A stretch of 64,000 bases of DNA from Subtercola frigoramans (GTDB taxonomy: Bacteria > Actinomycetota > Actinomycetes > Actinomycetales > Microbacteriaceae): NCBI RefSeq assembly GCF_016907385.1, contig NZ_JAFBBU010000001.1, positions 1,054,001-1,118,000 of the forward strand, in the 5' to 3' direction. Below are positions 10,359 through 21,036 of this stretch, piece by piece. Position 1 is the stretch's first letter. Every line of letters begins with the position of its first letter. Under the pieces are notes generated by a model. It was not told the DNA's origin. It made no database searches and was given only the letters and a program-made list of their open reading frames with translations. Made by a program: the position numbers and the translations under genes.

Positions 10359-10800
10359 ATGCCCCTCGAGCCCAAACGCGCTGATTTTCCGCGCATCCGC
10401 TCTGCGCTTGCGTTCTACAAGGTCTGCGCCATCATCACCGGTGTCTTCCTGTTGCTGCTGTGCGCTGAGATGCTGCTGAAGTACACACCCATCGCGGTCG
10501 AACTGCAGCTCGGCGGCAAGCAGGGGTTCCTGGCGCTCGTGCCCTCCGGTACGGTCACTGCGATGAACCTCAGCACGGGCATCCTGATCGTTCACGGCTG
10601 GTTCTACGTGGTGTACCTGTTCTCGTGCTTTCAGCTCTGGACCCGCATGCGCTGGCCGCTCGGCCGGTTCGTCGTTCTCGCCCTCGGCGGCGTGATCCCC
10701 TTTCTCTCGTTCGTTCTCGAGCGCCGCACCCATCGCGAGATCACCACCTACCTGGCCCGTCGCGAGGCCGAAACAGTGACACCGACAGTGGAGGCCTCCC

Positions 10801-10805
<5 letters not shown>
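10359..10805 (+). CDS. DUF3817 integral membrane protein
   Basis: 148 aa with three hydrophobic segments (about residues 22-42, 66-86 and 103-122). The pattern of conserved Tyr/Lys at the first helix ([20 protein letters not shown]) and [17 protein letters not shown] second helix matches DUF3817. These genes often sit beside guaA in actinobacteria; function is unknown. It lies 3 bases after the SURF1 gene, and its stop overlaps the ATT start of guaA (ATTAG). Its 3' end supplies the guaA ribosome-binding site. Confidence 0.8.
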
Positions 10806-12378
<1,573 letters not shown>

Positions 12379-12390
12379 GTGAGCGCAGAA

Positions 12391-12537
12391 GGCGCCTTGA
12401 ACAGGCGCTTTCTCCCAGCGCGGCACACCTTACGGCGTGTTGCGCTGGGCGCCCCACGCACACGCTTTTAGTACGTTTCCGTGGCCCGTCATTGCGGTGT
12501 GTGACTTTACGGGGCGCCTTGAACAGGCGCCTTCTCC
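12391..12537. repeat. Hairpin repeat pair in the guaA downstream spacer
   Basis: A 25-base unit with one mismatch occurs at 12391-12415 and 12513-12537. Each copy folds into a GCGCCT/AGGCGC stem around TGAAC and is followed by a pyrimidine run, so the first copy can terminate guaA. Between them a larger hairpin (12414-12449) pairs CCCAGCGC with GCGCTGGG. The 286-base spacer 12379-12664 shows no gene. Confidence 0.6.
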
Positions 12538-12652
12538 ACGTTGGGTCGATCTGATTCGCGAGGCACTGGCTGCTTCTGCTGCGTGAACGTCCACAGGTAC
12601 TCCGGTGGGATGAGATCTGCGGCGCAGGCCGGGATTGACTCGGGGTGCGCAG

Positions 12653-12658
12653 TAGCAT
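12653..12658 (+). promoter_or_regulatory. -10 element of leaderless ABC exporter operon
   Basis: TAGCAT ends six bases before the ATG at 12665, and there is no Shine-Dalgarno sequence, so the message is probably leaderless. A TTGACT at 12635-12640 is only 12 bases upstream, too close to be a normal -35. Confidence 0.5.
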
Positions 12659-12664
12659 TCTGGA

Positions 12665-14401
12665 ATGAAACTGTTGCGCCTCATCGGCACCTACGTGAAG
12701 CCCCACTGGCGGCTCATCGTCGGTGTGGTGGTCTTCCAGCTGGCCCAGGCCATCGCTTCGCTGTATCTGCCCACGCTGAACGCTGACATCATCGACAACG
12801 GCGTGGCGACGGGCGACACCGGCTACATTCTGCGCATCGGTGGCCTGATGCTGATGATCACACTCGCCCAGGTGATCTGCGCGGTCATCGCCGTGTACTT
12901 CGGTGCGAAGCTCGCCATGGCGCTGGGCCGCGACCTTCGCCTGTCGGTTTTCACCCACGTCGGCGACTTCTCCGAACGGGAAGTGTCGCTGTTCGGGGCA
13001 CCGTCGCTCATCACCCGGACGACGAACGACGTGCAGCAGGTTCAGATGCTCGTGCTGCTCACCTGCACGCTGCTTGTCAGCGCACCCATCCTGGCGATCG
13101 GTGGCATCATCATGGCGCTGTCACTCGACGTGCCGCTCTCTGGCATCATCGCCGTGGCCGTGCCGGTGCTGCTCATCACCCTCGGCCTGATCATCGTTCG
13201 AATGGTTCCACTCTTCAGATTGATGCAGAAGCGCATCGACAAGGTCAACGGGGTGTTGCGCGAGCAGCTGACCGGCATCCGCGTCGTTCGGGCCTTCGTG
13301 CGCGAGCGCGTCGAGACCGAGCGATTTGCGGTGGCGAACAGGGAGGTGACCGATACGGCTCTGAGTGCCGGCCGGCTGTTCGCGCTCATGTTCCCCATCG
13401 TTCTGCTCGTGATGAACGTGTCGAGCGTCGCGGTGATCTGGTTCGGTGCGTTCCGCATCAACGATGGGTCGATGCAGATCGGCACCCTGACCGCATTCCT
13501 TACGTATCTGGTGCAGATCCTGATGGCAGTGATGATGGCGACCTTCATGGCGATACTGATTCCCCGTGCATCCGTGTGCGCCGACCGTATCACCGAGGTG
13601 CTTCAGACGCCCTCGTCGGTCGTCATGCCGGCCGAGGGAGTGACCAGGCTCGACGAACACGGGCTGATCGAGCTCGACAACGCGAGCTTCGCATACCCGG
13701 GGGCCGCTGAGCCGGTGCTTCGCGATCTGACTTTCGTGACAGAACCCGGAAAGACGACGGCCATCATCGGTAGTACCGGGTCTGGTAAGACCACGCTGGT
13801 GAACCTGCTGCCACGGCTCTTCGACGCCACCGAGGGCGAAGTGCGGGTCGACGGGGTCAACGTCAGGGAACTCGACCCCGATGTGCTCTGGGGGCGTATC
13901 GGCCTGGTGCCGCAGAAGCCCTATCTGTTCTCGGGTACCGTGGCCAGCAACCTGCGGTACGGCAAGCCCGACGCGAGCGACGAGCAGCTGTGGGCGGCGC
14001 TTGAGACCGCGCAGGCGCGCGAGTTCGTCGCGGAGATGGAGCTCGGGCTCGAGTCTCCGATCGCCCAGGGCGGAACAAACGTGTCAGGCGGCCAGCGCCA
14101 GCGCCTCGCGATCGCCCGCGCACTGGTGAAGCGCCCCGAGATCTACGTCTTCGACGACTCATTCTCGGCCCTCGACCTGGCGACGGATGCCCGGCTCAGG
14201 CGGGCACTGTGCAGAGACGTGATCGGGGCGACCATGATCGTGGTGGCGCAGCGCGTCTCGACGATCATCGACGCAGACCAGATCCTCGTTCTCGAAGACG
14301 GCCAGATCGTTGACCGCGGAACCCACACCGAACTGCTCGAGAACAGCGAGACCTATCGGGAGATCGTGGCATCGCAGATGACGGCGGAGGAGGCAGCATG
14401 A
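12665..14401 (+). CDS. ABC exporter half-transporter with degenerate ATPase site
   Basis: 578 aa. An N-terminal six-helix exporter domain (about 10-310) is followed by an ATPase domain (about 340-570). Walker A is GSTGSGKTT and the signature is VSGGQRQ. Walker B reads YVFDDS, with Asp in place of the catalytic Glu, and the switch motif reads VVAQRVST, with Gln in place of the usual His. Such losses mark the non-catalytic half of heterodimeric exporters of the TM287/288 and BmrCD kind. The canonical partner overlaps its stop (ATGA). The substrate is unknown; drugs, lipids or peptides are all possible. Confidence 0.92.
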   Translation: MKLLRLIGTYVKPHWRLIVGVVVFQLAQAIASLYLPTLNADIIDNGVATGDTGYILRIGGLMLMITLAQVICAVIAVYFGAKLAMALGRDLRLSVFTHVGDFSEREVSLFGAPSLITRTTNDVQQVQMLVLLTCTLLVSAPILAIGGIIMALSLDVPLSGIIAVAVPVLLITLGLIIVRMVPLFRLMQKRIDKVNGVLREQLTGIRVVRAFVRERVETERFAVANREVTDTALSAGRLFALMFPIVLLVMNVSSVAVIWFGAFRINDGSMQIGTLTAFLTYLVQILMAVMMATFMAILIPRASVCADRITEVLQTPSSVVMPAEGVTRLDEHGLIELDNASFAYPGAAEPVLRDLTFVTEPGKTTAIIGSTGSGKTTLVNLLPRLFDATEGEVRVDGVNVRELDPDVLWGRIGLVPQKPYLFSGTVASNLRYGKPDASDEQLWAALETAQAREFVAEMELGLESPIAQGGTNVSGGQRQRLAIARALVKRPEIYVFDDSFSALDLATDARLRRALCRDVIGATMIVVAQRVSTIIDADQILVLEDGQIVDRGTHTELLENSETYREIVASQMTAEEAA

Positions 14402-16380
14402 GCGACGAAGCGCAGCCGATCGAAAAGGCTCCCGCCGTTCCCCGACCCCCCGTGCGGCGCGGGCCGGGTGGCGGTGGCCCGTTCGGCGGGGCCGGAATGC
14501 CGGCCGAGAAGTCGAAGGCCTTCGGGCCGAGTGCGAAGCGACTGGCCAGCCGACTTCGCCCCGAGCGGATGCTCATTGTTGTGATCACCCTGCTCGCCGT
14601 CGTGAGTGTGACGCTCTCGGTGCTCGGACCGAAGATGCTCGGCAACGCGACGAACGTCATCTTTGCGGGCATCCTGTCGAAGGCGTTCCCGGCCGGGACC
14701 ACCCAGCAGCAGGCGATCGACGGTCTGAACAATGCAGGCCAGGGCCAGCAGGCCGACCTTCTGGGGAGCGTCACCTTCACCCCTGGCCAGGGCATCGACT
14801 TCACCCAGCTCGGCATGATCCTCTTGACAGTGCTCGCGATCTACGTGTTCGCGTCGCTCTTCAGCTGGGCGCAGTCGTATTTGCTCAACGGCGTCGTGCA
14901 GCGCACCGTCTACCGCCTGCGCGAAGACGTCGAGGAGAAGATCAACCGGCTTCCGCTCGGCTACTTCGACCGTATGCCTCGCGGTGAGCTGCTCAGCCGG
15001 GTCACCAACGACATCGACAACATCTCGCAGAGCCTGCAGCAGTCGCTCTCGCAGATCATGACCTCGTTGCTCACCGTGATCGGAGTGATCACGATGATGT
15101 TCATCATCTCGCCCGTGCTGGCGCTCATCGCCCTGGTGACGATCCCGCTCACCTTGATCATCACGACCGTGGTTGCCAAGCGCTCGCAGAGGTTGTTCGT
15201 CGCGCAGTGGACGTACACCGGCACACTCAACGCGCAGATCGAAGAGAGCTACACCGGCCACGCGCTGGTGAAGGTCTTCGGTCGCCACCGCGAGATCAAC
15301 GAGGTCTTCCGTCAGAAGAACGACGAACTCTACACGGCCAGCTTCGGCGCCCAATTCGTGTCGGGCATCATCATGCCGGCGATGATGTTCGTCGGAAACC
15401 TCGTGTACGTGGCCATCGCGGTTGTCGGTGGTTTGATGGTGGCGAGCGGCACCCTCAGCCTCGGTGACGTGCAGGCATTCATCCAGTACTCGCGCCAGTT
15501 CACGCAGCCGCTCACGCAGCTGGGGTCCATGGCCAATGTGCTGCAGTCGGGCGTGGCCTCGGCCGAGAGGGTGTTCGAGTTGCTCGACGCCGATGACCAG
15601 ACTCCGGATGCCCAGCCCGCCGAGACTCCATCGAACGAAGAGGGCCGACTTGTATTCGAGAACGTCTCGTTCAGCTATAGCCCCGAGAAGCCGCTCATCG
15701 AGAACCTCTCCCTCGAGGCGCTGCCCGGTCAGACGGTCGCGATCGTGGGGCCGACGGGGGCTGGCAAGACGACCCTGGTGAACCTCATCATGCGGTTCTA
15801 CGAACTCGACTCGGGTCGTATCACCCTCGACGGCGTTGACATCGCCTCGATGACGCGGGATGATCTGCGGAGCCGCACCGGAATGGTGCTTCAGGATACG
15901 TGGCTGTTCGGTGGCACGATCCACGACAACATCGCGTACGGCAACCCTGAGGCAAGCGAGGAAGAGATTCTGGCAGCGGCCCAGGCCACCTACGTCGACC
16001 GGTTCGTGCACTCGCTGCCCGAGGGGTACAACACGGTGCTGAACGACGAGGCAGACAACGTCTCAGCCGGGGAGAAGCAGCTCATCACGATCGCCAGGGC
16101 GTTCCTGGCCAAGCCCAGCGTGCTCATCCTCGATGAGGCCACGAGCTCGGTCGACACGCGCACCGAGGTGTTGGTGCAGCGAGCGATGTCGGTGTTGAGG
16201 CAGGATCGCACCAGTTTCGTGATCGCCCACCGCCTGTCGACCATCCGCGATGCCGACCTCATCCTGGTGATGGAGTCGGGTAGCATCGTCGAGCAGGGTA
16301 CCCACGACCAGCTGCTGGCTGCAGGCGGTGCCTACGCGAATCTGTACAACTCGCAGTTCGCGGCTGCGATCACCGACTGA
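14398..16380 (+). CDS. ABC exporter half-transporter with canonical ATPase site
   Basis: 660 aa, the catalytic partner of the preceding gene. A cytoplasmic Pro/Gly/Arg-rich lead of about 55 residues precedes the membrane domain. An extracellular loop between helices 1 and 2 is enlarged (about residues 95-135, Gln/Gly-rich). The ATPase has Walker A GPTGAGKTT, signature VSAGEKQ, Walker B LILDEATSS with the catalytic Glu, and switch VIAHRLST with His. Translational coupling to the upstream gene fits heterodimer assembly. No regulator lies next to it. Confidence 0.92.
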   Translation: MSDEAQPIEKAPAVPRPPVRRGPGGGGPFGGAGMPAEKSKAFGPSAKRLASRLRPERMLIVVITLLAVVSVTLSVLGPKMLGNATNVIFAGILSKAFPAGTTQQQAIDGLNNAGQGQQADLLGSVTFTPGQGIDFTQLGMILLTVLAIYVFASLFSWAQSYLLNGVVQRTVYRLREDVEEKINRLPLGYFDRMPRGELLSRVTNDIDNISQSLQQSLSQIMTSLLTVIGVITMMFIISPVLALIALVTIPLTLIITTVVAKRSQRLFVAQWTYTGTLNAQIEESYTGHALVKVFGRHREINEVFRQKNDELYTASFGAQFVSGIIMPAMMFVGNLVYVAIAVVGGLMVASGTLSLGDVQAFIQYSRQFTQPLTQLGSMANVLQSGVASAERVFELLDADDQTPDAQPAETPSNEEGRLVFENVSFSYSPEKPLIENLSLEALPGQTVAIVGPTGAGKTTLVNLIMRFYELDSGRITLDGVDIASMTRDDLRSRTGMVLQDTWLFGGTIHDNIAYGNPEASEEEILAAAQATYVDRFVHSLPEGYNTVLNDEADNVSAGEKQLITIARAFLAKPSVLILDEATSSVDTRTEVLVQRAMSVLRQDRTSFVIAHRLSTIRDADLILVMESGSIVEQGTHDQLLAAGGAYANLYNSQFAAAITD

Positions 16381-16407
16381 GACCCGTGTCGGCCGACCAA
16401 CGAGAAT

Positions 16408-16496
16408 CGCCGGTTGAGTAGGCCGCAGGCCGTATCGAAACCCCCACGGAGAACAGGGTGTTCCGATAAAGCCTGGCGGCTCCTACTCAACCGGCG
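16408..16496. repeat. Dispersed inverted-repeat element, well-preserved copy
   Basis: Perfect 15-bp arms, CGCCGGTTGAGTAGG (16408-16422) and CCTACTCAACCGGCG (16482-16496), enclose GTATCGAAACCC and a degraded GTTCCGATA partner. This is the second copy of the element at 44-132. It lies between convergent genes and may act as a two-way terminator. Confidence 0.75.
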
Positions 16497-16524
16497 ACGG
16501 TCGGATGGTCAATCGACCAGTGGA

Positions 16525-17322
16525 CTAGTTGCGCGCGATGGCGAACATGCGCAGCAGTTCGAGGTACAGCCACACGACAGTCATGACGAGGCCGAAGGCC
16601 GCAGACCACGCCTGGTTGCGGGGGGCACCGGCCTTTACTCCGCGCTGGATCTGGTCGAAGTCGAGCACCAGCGAGTACGCGGCGAGAATCGTCACGAACA
16701 CGCCGAGGATCACGCCGAGCGGAATGCCGAGCAGGGTCACCGAGCCGCTGAGCCCGAAGGCGTTGCTGTTGACACCGGTGAGCATCAGAACGACGTTGAG
16801 CAGCGAGAAGACGATGTACCCCACCATGGCGATCAGGAAGATCTTGGTGGCCCGCTTCGACGCGCGGATCTTGCCGAAGGCGAACAGCACGAGGGTCACC
16901 GCGAAGACGCAGATGGTCGCCAACACAGCCTGGATGACGACACCCGGGTACCGTGCCTCGAAGACGCCGGAGATCGCGCCGATGAAGAGGCCCTGAAGCG
17001 CCGAGTACAGGAGGATCAGCGGGGGTGACGGCTGCTTCTTGAAGATGTTGACCATGGCCAGGCCGAAACCCAGAAGGGCTGCGGGCAACGCCAGTACGGG
17101 AACGTTCCACCCGACCGCGGCGAACGCGACGAGCACGACGAAGTTCAGTGCGGTCTTGATGATGACGTCGTCGTAACTCAGGCGCCCGGTCTGGGCGGCT
17201 GTCGCAGCAGGCGCGTCGTACATCTTCTCCAACCCTGCCGCAGTGATGGTGGGAGTCGGGGTAGCCGGGGCCTTGCCGTTGAAGACGGGGTTCCGTGAGA
17301 ACGCCGGGTTGTTGGAAGCCAT
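16525..17322 (-). CDS. Bax inhibitor-1/YccA-like membrane protein
   Basis: 265 aa with seven hydrophobic segments after a ~60-residue soluble N-terminus rich in Asn, Pro and Thr. The helices and short loops (GLFIGAISGVFEARYPGVVI near residue 115) match the Bax-inhibitor-1/YccA superfamily in its actinobacterial form. Members elsewhere act as Ca2+ leak channels or stress-protective membrane proteins; the role here is not established. The ATG at 17322 is preceded by GAGGAAT, so I preferred it to an in-frame upstream codon at 17373. It converges on the ABC exporter across the repeat element. Confidence 0.87.
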   Translation of the reverse strand: MASNNPAFSRNPVFNGKAPATPTPTITAAGLEKMYDAPAATAAQTGRLSYDDVIIKTALNFVVLVAFAAVGWNVPVLALPAALLGFGLAMVNIFKKQPSPPLILLYSALQGLFIGAISGVFEARYPGVVIQAVLATICVFAVTLVLFAFGKIRASKRATKIFLIAMVGYIVFSLLNVVLMLTGVNSNAFGLSGSVTLLGIPLGVILGVFVTILAAYSLVLDFDQIQRGVKAGAPRNQAWSAAFGLVMTVVWLYLELLRMFAIARN

Positions 17323-17490
17323 CGATTCCTCGTGTCTGGAGTGTGCGTGCCGACGTCGGTCGGATCCCTTCAAATCTAGCTGTACTCCGGCACTGTTTGC
17401 TGGAAGTTCTCACAGACAAAGCCCTCCTGGGTGCGGTCTCTCACGGATGACGGACCCACCCCAGCCATGGACCTCGAACCACAGGAGTCC

Positions 17491-17496
17491 TATCGT
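17491..17496 (+). promoter_or_regulatory. -10 element of leaderless glycerophosphodiesterase gene
   Basis: TATCGT ends six bases before the GTG at 17503, the same geometry as other leaderless genes here. It supports the GTG over the in-frame ATG at 17467. Confidence 0.45.
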
Positions 17497-17502
17497 GGAG
17501 AC

Positions 17503-18519
17503 GTGAGCGAACGTCTGGGATTTCCCTATCCGCTGGTGATCGGCCACCGCGGCGCCTGCGGCTATCGGCCGGAGCATTCCGCTGCCGCCTACCTCCTCGC
17601 GTTCGATCTGGGCGCGGACTTCGTGGAGCCCGACATCGTCGTGACGAGAGACGGGCAGTTGGTGCTGCGCCACGAGAATGAGATTTCAGGGACGACCGAT
17701 GTGGCCGAGCATCCGGAATTCGCTCACCTGCTGACCAGCAAAGTCGTCGATGGCGTCGTCTATGACGGGTGGTTCACCGAAGACCTGAGCTGGGCCGAGC
17801 TCAGCACGCTGCGGTGCACCGAACGGCTGCCCGGACTGCGACCGCAGAGCGCGCAGTTCGACGGGCAATTCGGCATTCTGCGCCTCGCCGACCTTTTCTC
17901 TCTCGTCGATGAGGCAGGGGATGCCTCGCAGCGGCCGCTCGGAATCGTCGCCGAACTCAAACATTCCTCGTACTTCTCGGGGCTGGGGTTCTCACTCGCC
18001 CAACTCTTCGCCGACGAGGTTCGGAACGCCGGCTGGGGCGACTCGCAGGGCCGGCTCATCGTCGAGAGTTTCGAACCCACGTGTCTGGCCGAGCTGCGAT
18101 CGAGCGGGGCCCAGTGCTCCCGTGTGCTGCTGATCGAAGCGGAGGGATCACCTCCTGACCTTCTCGCCGCGGCGGGGGATGAGGCGCCGGAGTACGCCTC
18201 CTACCTCACGATGGAGGGACTGCGCCAACTCGCCGATGACCAGAGCATCGACGGAATCAGTGTGCCGAAGCAGGTGGTGCTGTCGGACGACGGCCGCCGG
18301 TTGGTGCAGGAGGCGCATCACCAACGACTGGCTGTGTACACCTGGACGCTGAGGCCGGAGAACATGTTCCTCTCAGAAACTTTCCGGGCGGGCGCCGAGC
18401 CAACAGCGTTCGGTGACTGGGCAGGAGAGTTCGAGGCGATTCTGGCGGCGGGTGTCGACGGTGTCTTCGCCGATCATCCTGACCTGGCCGTGTCAGCCAG
18501 GACCGCACGCCCGCGCTGA
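17503..18519 (+). CDS. Glycerophosphodiester phosphodiesterase
   Basis: Cleaves glycerophosphodiesters to glycerol-3-phosphate and an alcohol. The GDPD barrel shows the metal and catalytic residues early: VIGHRGACGYRPEHS (HR and E/N pair) and EPDIVVTRDGQLVLRHENEI (E-D and H). The family C-terminus WTLRPEN is present. No signal peptide is seen with the GTG start, so it should be cytoplasmic and scavenge phospholipid head groups. The protein is 338 aa; an ATG at 17467 would add 12 residues. It stands alone between convergent and codirectional neighbours. Confidence 0.88.
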   Translation: MSERLGFPYPLVIGHRGACGYRPEHSAAAYLLAFDLGADFVEPDIVVTRDGQLVLRHENEISGTTDVAEHPEFAHLLTSKVVDGVVYDGWFTEDLSWAELSTLRCTERLPGLRPQSAQFDGQFGILRLADLFSLVDEAGDASQRPLGIVAELKHSSYFSGLGFSLAQLFADEVRNAGWGDSQGRLIVESFEPTCLAELRSSGAQCSRVLLIEAEGSPPDLLAAAGDEAPEYASYLTMEGLRQLADDQSIDGISVPKQVVLSDDGRRLVQEAHHQRLAVYTWTLRPENMFLSETFRAGAEPTAFGDWAGEFEAILAAGVDGVFADHPDLAVSARTARPR

Positions 18520-18551
18520 TCAGTTCCCGCCAGGGTGTCAGCGCTCGCGTC

Positions 18552-18557
18552 TAAACT
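18552..18557 (+). promoter_or_regulatory. -10 element upstream of pcrA
   Basis: TAAACT lies ten bases before the ATG at 18568, predicting a leader of only a few bases. No convincing -35 or Shine-Dalgarno sequence is visible. Confidence 0.5.
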
Positions 18558-18567
18558 TGGCAGCGAC

Positions 18568-21030
18568 ATGAACCCCGACTTCGCAGACCGCCAGAGCCCA
18601 TCTATCCCATCGGGCGGCATGAGTTCGGTACCGCTCATCGTCGACGATCTCTCTACGGCCCATGGCGGCCCTTCAGGCGGATACGAAGACCCTTTGCTGG
18701 CCGGGCTCAACCCCCAGCAGCGCATCGCCGTCGAATACCGGGGTCCAGCACTCCTGATCGTCGCCGGAGCGGGTTCGGGCAAGACGAGCGTTCTCACCAG
18801 GCGCATCGCAAGCCTGATCGGAACCCGCGAAGCCTGGCCGAGCCAGATTCTTGCCATTACGTTCACGAACAAGGCTGCTGCCGAGATGCGGGAGCGGGTG
18901 GGTGCGCTTCTCGGCCAGACGGCAGAGGGAATGTGGATCTCGACATTCCACTCGGCGTGTGTTCGCATTCTCCGGCGCGAGGCAGAGAACTTCGGATTCA
19001 CGAAGAGTTTCACGATCTACGACTCCCACGATTCCCGCACGCTCATCAAACGGATCATCAAAGACCTGCAGGCAGACACCTATGGTTTCACCGTTGCTGG
19101 CGTGGCCGGCAAGATCTCCAAGCTCAAGAACGAACTCGCCGACGCTGACAGTTATGCGCGAACGGCGAACTTCAACGACCCGCAGGAAGAACTCTTCGTC
19201 GAGATCTTCCGGCAGTACACCCGCAGCCTGAACGCGGCCAATGCGTTCGACTTCGACGATCTGATCGGGCAGACCGTCTATCTGTTCCGGGCGTTCCCGA
19301 ATGTCGCTGAACACTACCGGCGCCGGTTCAGGCACATTCTCGTCGATGAGTACCAGGACACCAACCATGCCCAGTACGCGCTGATCCGCGAGCTGACCCG
19401 CCCGGTCACCGAGGGAACCGGCTTCGACGAGCGGTCGGCGGGCCTGCCCGGCGCTTCGCTCACGGTGGTCGGCGACTCCGACCAGTCCATCTATGCGTTC
19501 CGTGGCGCAGACATCCGCAACATCGTGGAGTTCGAGCGTGACTTCCCGGGGGCGAAGACCGTTCTGCTCGAACAGAACTACCGGTCGACCCAGAACATCC
19601 TCACCGCAGCGAACGCGGTCATCTCGAACAACTTCGACCGCAAAGACAAAAAACTCTGGACCGACGTCGGCGACGGCGAGAAGATCACGGGCTTCACCGG
19701 GTACAGCGGGCACGACGAGGCCCAGTTCGTCGCTGACGAGATAGCCAAGCTGCACGACTCTGGTACGCCGTACAAAGACGTCGCCGTGTTCTACCGCACG
19801 AACGCCCAGACGAGGGCACTCGAAGAGATCTTCATCCGCTCGGCCGTGCCGTACCGGGTGCTCGGCGGCACGCGCTTCTACGAGCGCGCTGAGATCAAAG
19901 ATGTGCTGGCGTATCTCATCGCGGTCGCCAACCCTCGGGACGCTCTTGCCCTGCGACGAATACTGAACACTCCGAAGCGGGGAATAGGCCCCGCGACCGA
20001 GACCGCACTGGGTTTCTTTGCAGAGTCGAACGAGGTCAGCTACCGGGACGCCATGCGGCGTTCGACCGAGCTCGGTCTCGGCCCGAAAGTGACGCAGGCG
20101 ATTCTCGACCTCGCCACACTGCTCGATGAAGCCACAGAGATGATCGACCCTGAGCGCAATGCCGGCCCGGTGACCGTGGCAGAGATTCTGACCCTTCTTC
20201 TCGACCGCAGCGGTTACGTGGTGGCGCTTCGCGCGGGCCGCGACCCGCAGGACGAGGCCCGCGCAGAGAACGTCGAGGAACTCGTTGCGGTGACGAAGGA
20301 ATTCCAGAAGAACAACCCTGGCGGCTCTCTCGTCGACTTTCTCACCGAGGTGTCGCTGGTCGCGGCTGCCGACGAGCTGGATGACACCAGTGGAACGGTG
20401 TCGTTGATGACCCTGCACACAGCGAAGGGCCTCGAGTACGAGGCGGTCTTTCTCACCGGCGTCGAAGAGGATCTGCTGCCTCACCGCATGTCTGCGTCAG
20501 AACCCGGCGGGCCCGCAGAGGAGCGCAGGCTCTTCTACGTGGGAATCACCCGGGCGCGAAAGCGCCTCTATCTCTCGCTGGCGATGACACGGGCCCAGTA
20601 CGGGGAGACTGCGGTAGCGATGCCGAGCCGCTACCTGCAGGAGATTCCTGCCGAACTCATCGACTGGCGGCAGTCCCCGGGAATGGCGACCTCGCGGGGC
20701 GGAACCCAGCCCAGGGCCCTGAATGCGAATCGCTCCAGCGGCGGCGGTTTCGCCTCGCGCACCCCGTCACGGGCGAGCGACTCCCTGTCGTTCACCGACC
20801 GGGCCCTGCCGAGGGTCAAAGCGGAGTGGCCCAACCGGGTCACCGCCCAGGTGCGCGACAACGGAGACCTCGAGCTTGAGCCCGGAGACAGGATCCGGCA
20901 CACCGATTTCGGCGAGGGCCGGGTGAACGCCGTGACAGGCGAGGGAACCAAGCGGGTGGCACACGTGCAGTTCGACGCGGCGGGCTCGAAGAAGTTGTTG
21001 ATCAAGATCGCACCGATCGAGAAGATCTGA
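18568..21030 (+). CDS. pcrA: ATP-dependent DNA helicase PcrA/UvrD
   Basis: Superfamily-1 3'-5' helicase that acts in nucleotide excision repair and removes proteins from DNA. Helicase motifs appear in order: LNPQQRIAVEY (Q motif), AGAGSGKTS (Walker A, near residue 70), FTNKAAAEMRER, DEYQDTNHAQY (Walker B), GDSDQSIYAFRGAD, QNYRST, TAKGLEYEAVFLTGVEE and VGITRARKRLYLS. The ATG at 18568 gives 820 aa, normal for PcrA; another start at 18619 is possible. The C-terminal tail carries the PcrA-type RNA-polymerase-interacting Tudor-like fold (GDRIRHTDFGEGRVNAVTG). It converges on the next gene with only 6 bases between. Confidence 0.95.
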   Translation: MNPDFADRQSPSIPSGGMSSVPLIVDDLSTAHGGPSGGYEDPLLAGLNPQQRIAVEYRGPALLIVAGAGSGKTSVLTRRIASLIGTREAWPSQILAITFTNKAAAEMRERVGALLGQTAEGMWISTFHSACVRILRREAENFGFTKSFTIYDSHDSRTLIKRIIKDLQADTYGFTVAGVAGKISKLKNELADADSYARTANFNDPQEELFVEIFRQYTRSLNAANAFDFDDLIGQTVYLFRAFPNVAEHYRRRFRHILVDEYQDTNHAQYALIRELTRPVTEGTGFDERSAGLPGASLTVVGDSDQSIYAFRGADIRNIVEFERDFPGAKTVLLEQNYRSTQNILTAANAVISNNFDRKDKKLWTDVGDGEKITGFTGYSGHDEAQFVADEIAKLHDSGTPYKDVAVFYRTNAQTRALEEIFIRSAVPYRVLGGTRFYERAEIKDVLAYLIAVANPRDALALRRILNTPKRGIGPATETALGFFAESNEVSYRDAMRRSTELGLGPKVTQAILDLATLLDEATEMIDPERNAGPVTVAEILTLLLDRSGYVVALRAGRDPQDEARAENVEELVAVTKEFQKNNPGGSLVDFLTEVSLVAAADELDDTSGTVSLMTLHTAKGLEYEAVFLTGVEEDLLPHRMSASEPGGPAEERRLFYVGITRARKRLYLSLAMTRAQYGETAVAMPSRYLQEIPAELIDWRQSPGMATSRGGTQPRALNANRSSGGGFASRTPSRASDSLSFTDRALPRVKAEWPNRVTAQVRDNGDLELEPGDRIRHTDFGEGRVNAVTGEGTKRVAHVQFDAAGSKKLLIKIAPIEKI

Positions 21031-21036
21031 GTCGGG

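Noticed and set aside
18673..20484. 603-codon minus-strand frame opposite pcrA
   Set aside because: pcrA has all helicase motifs on the plus strand; the reverse frame is Arg/Glu-rich noise.
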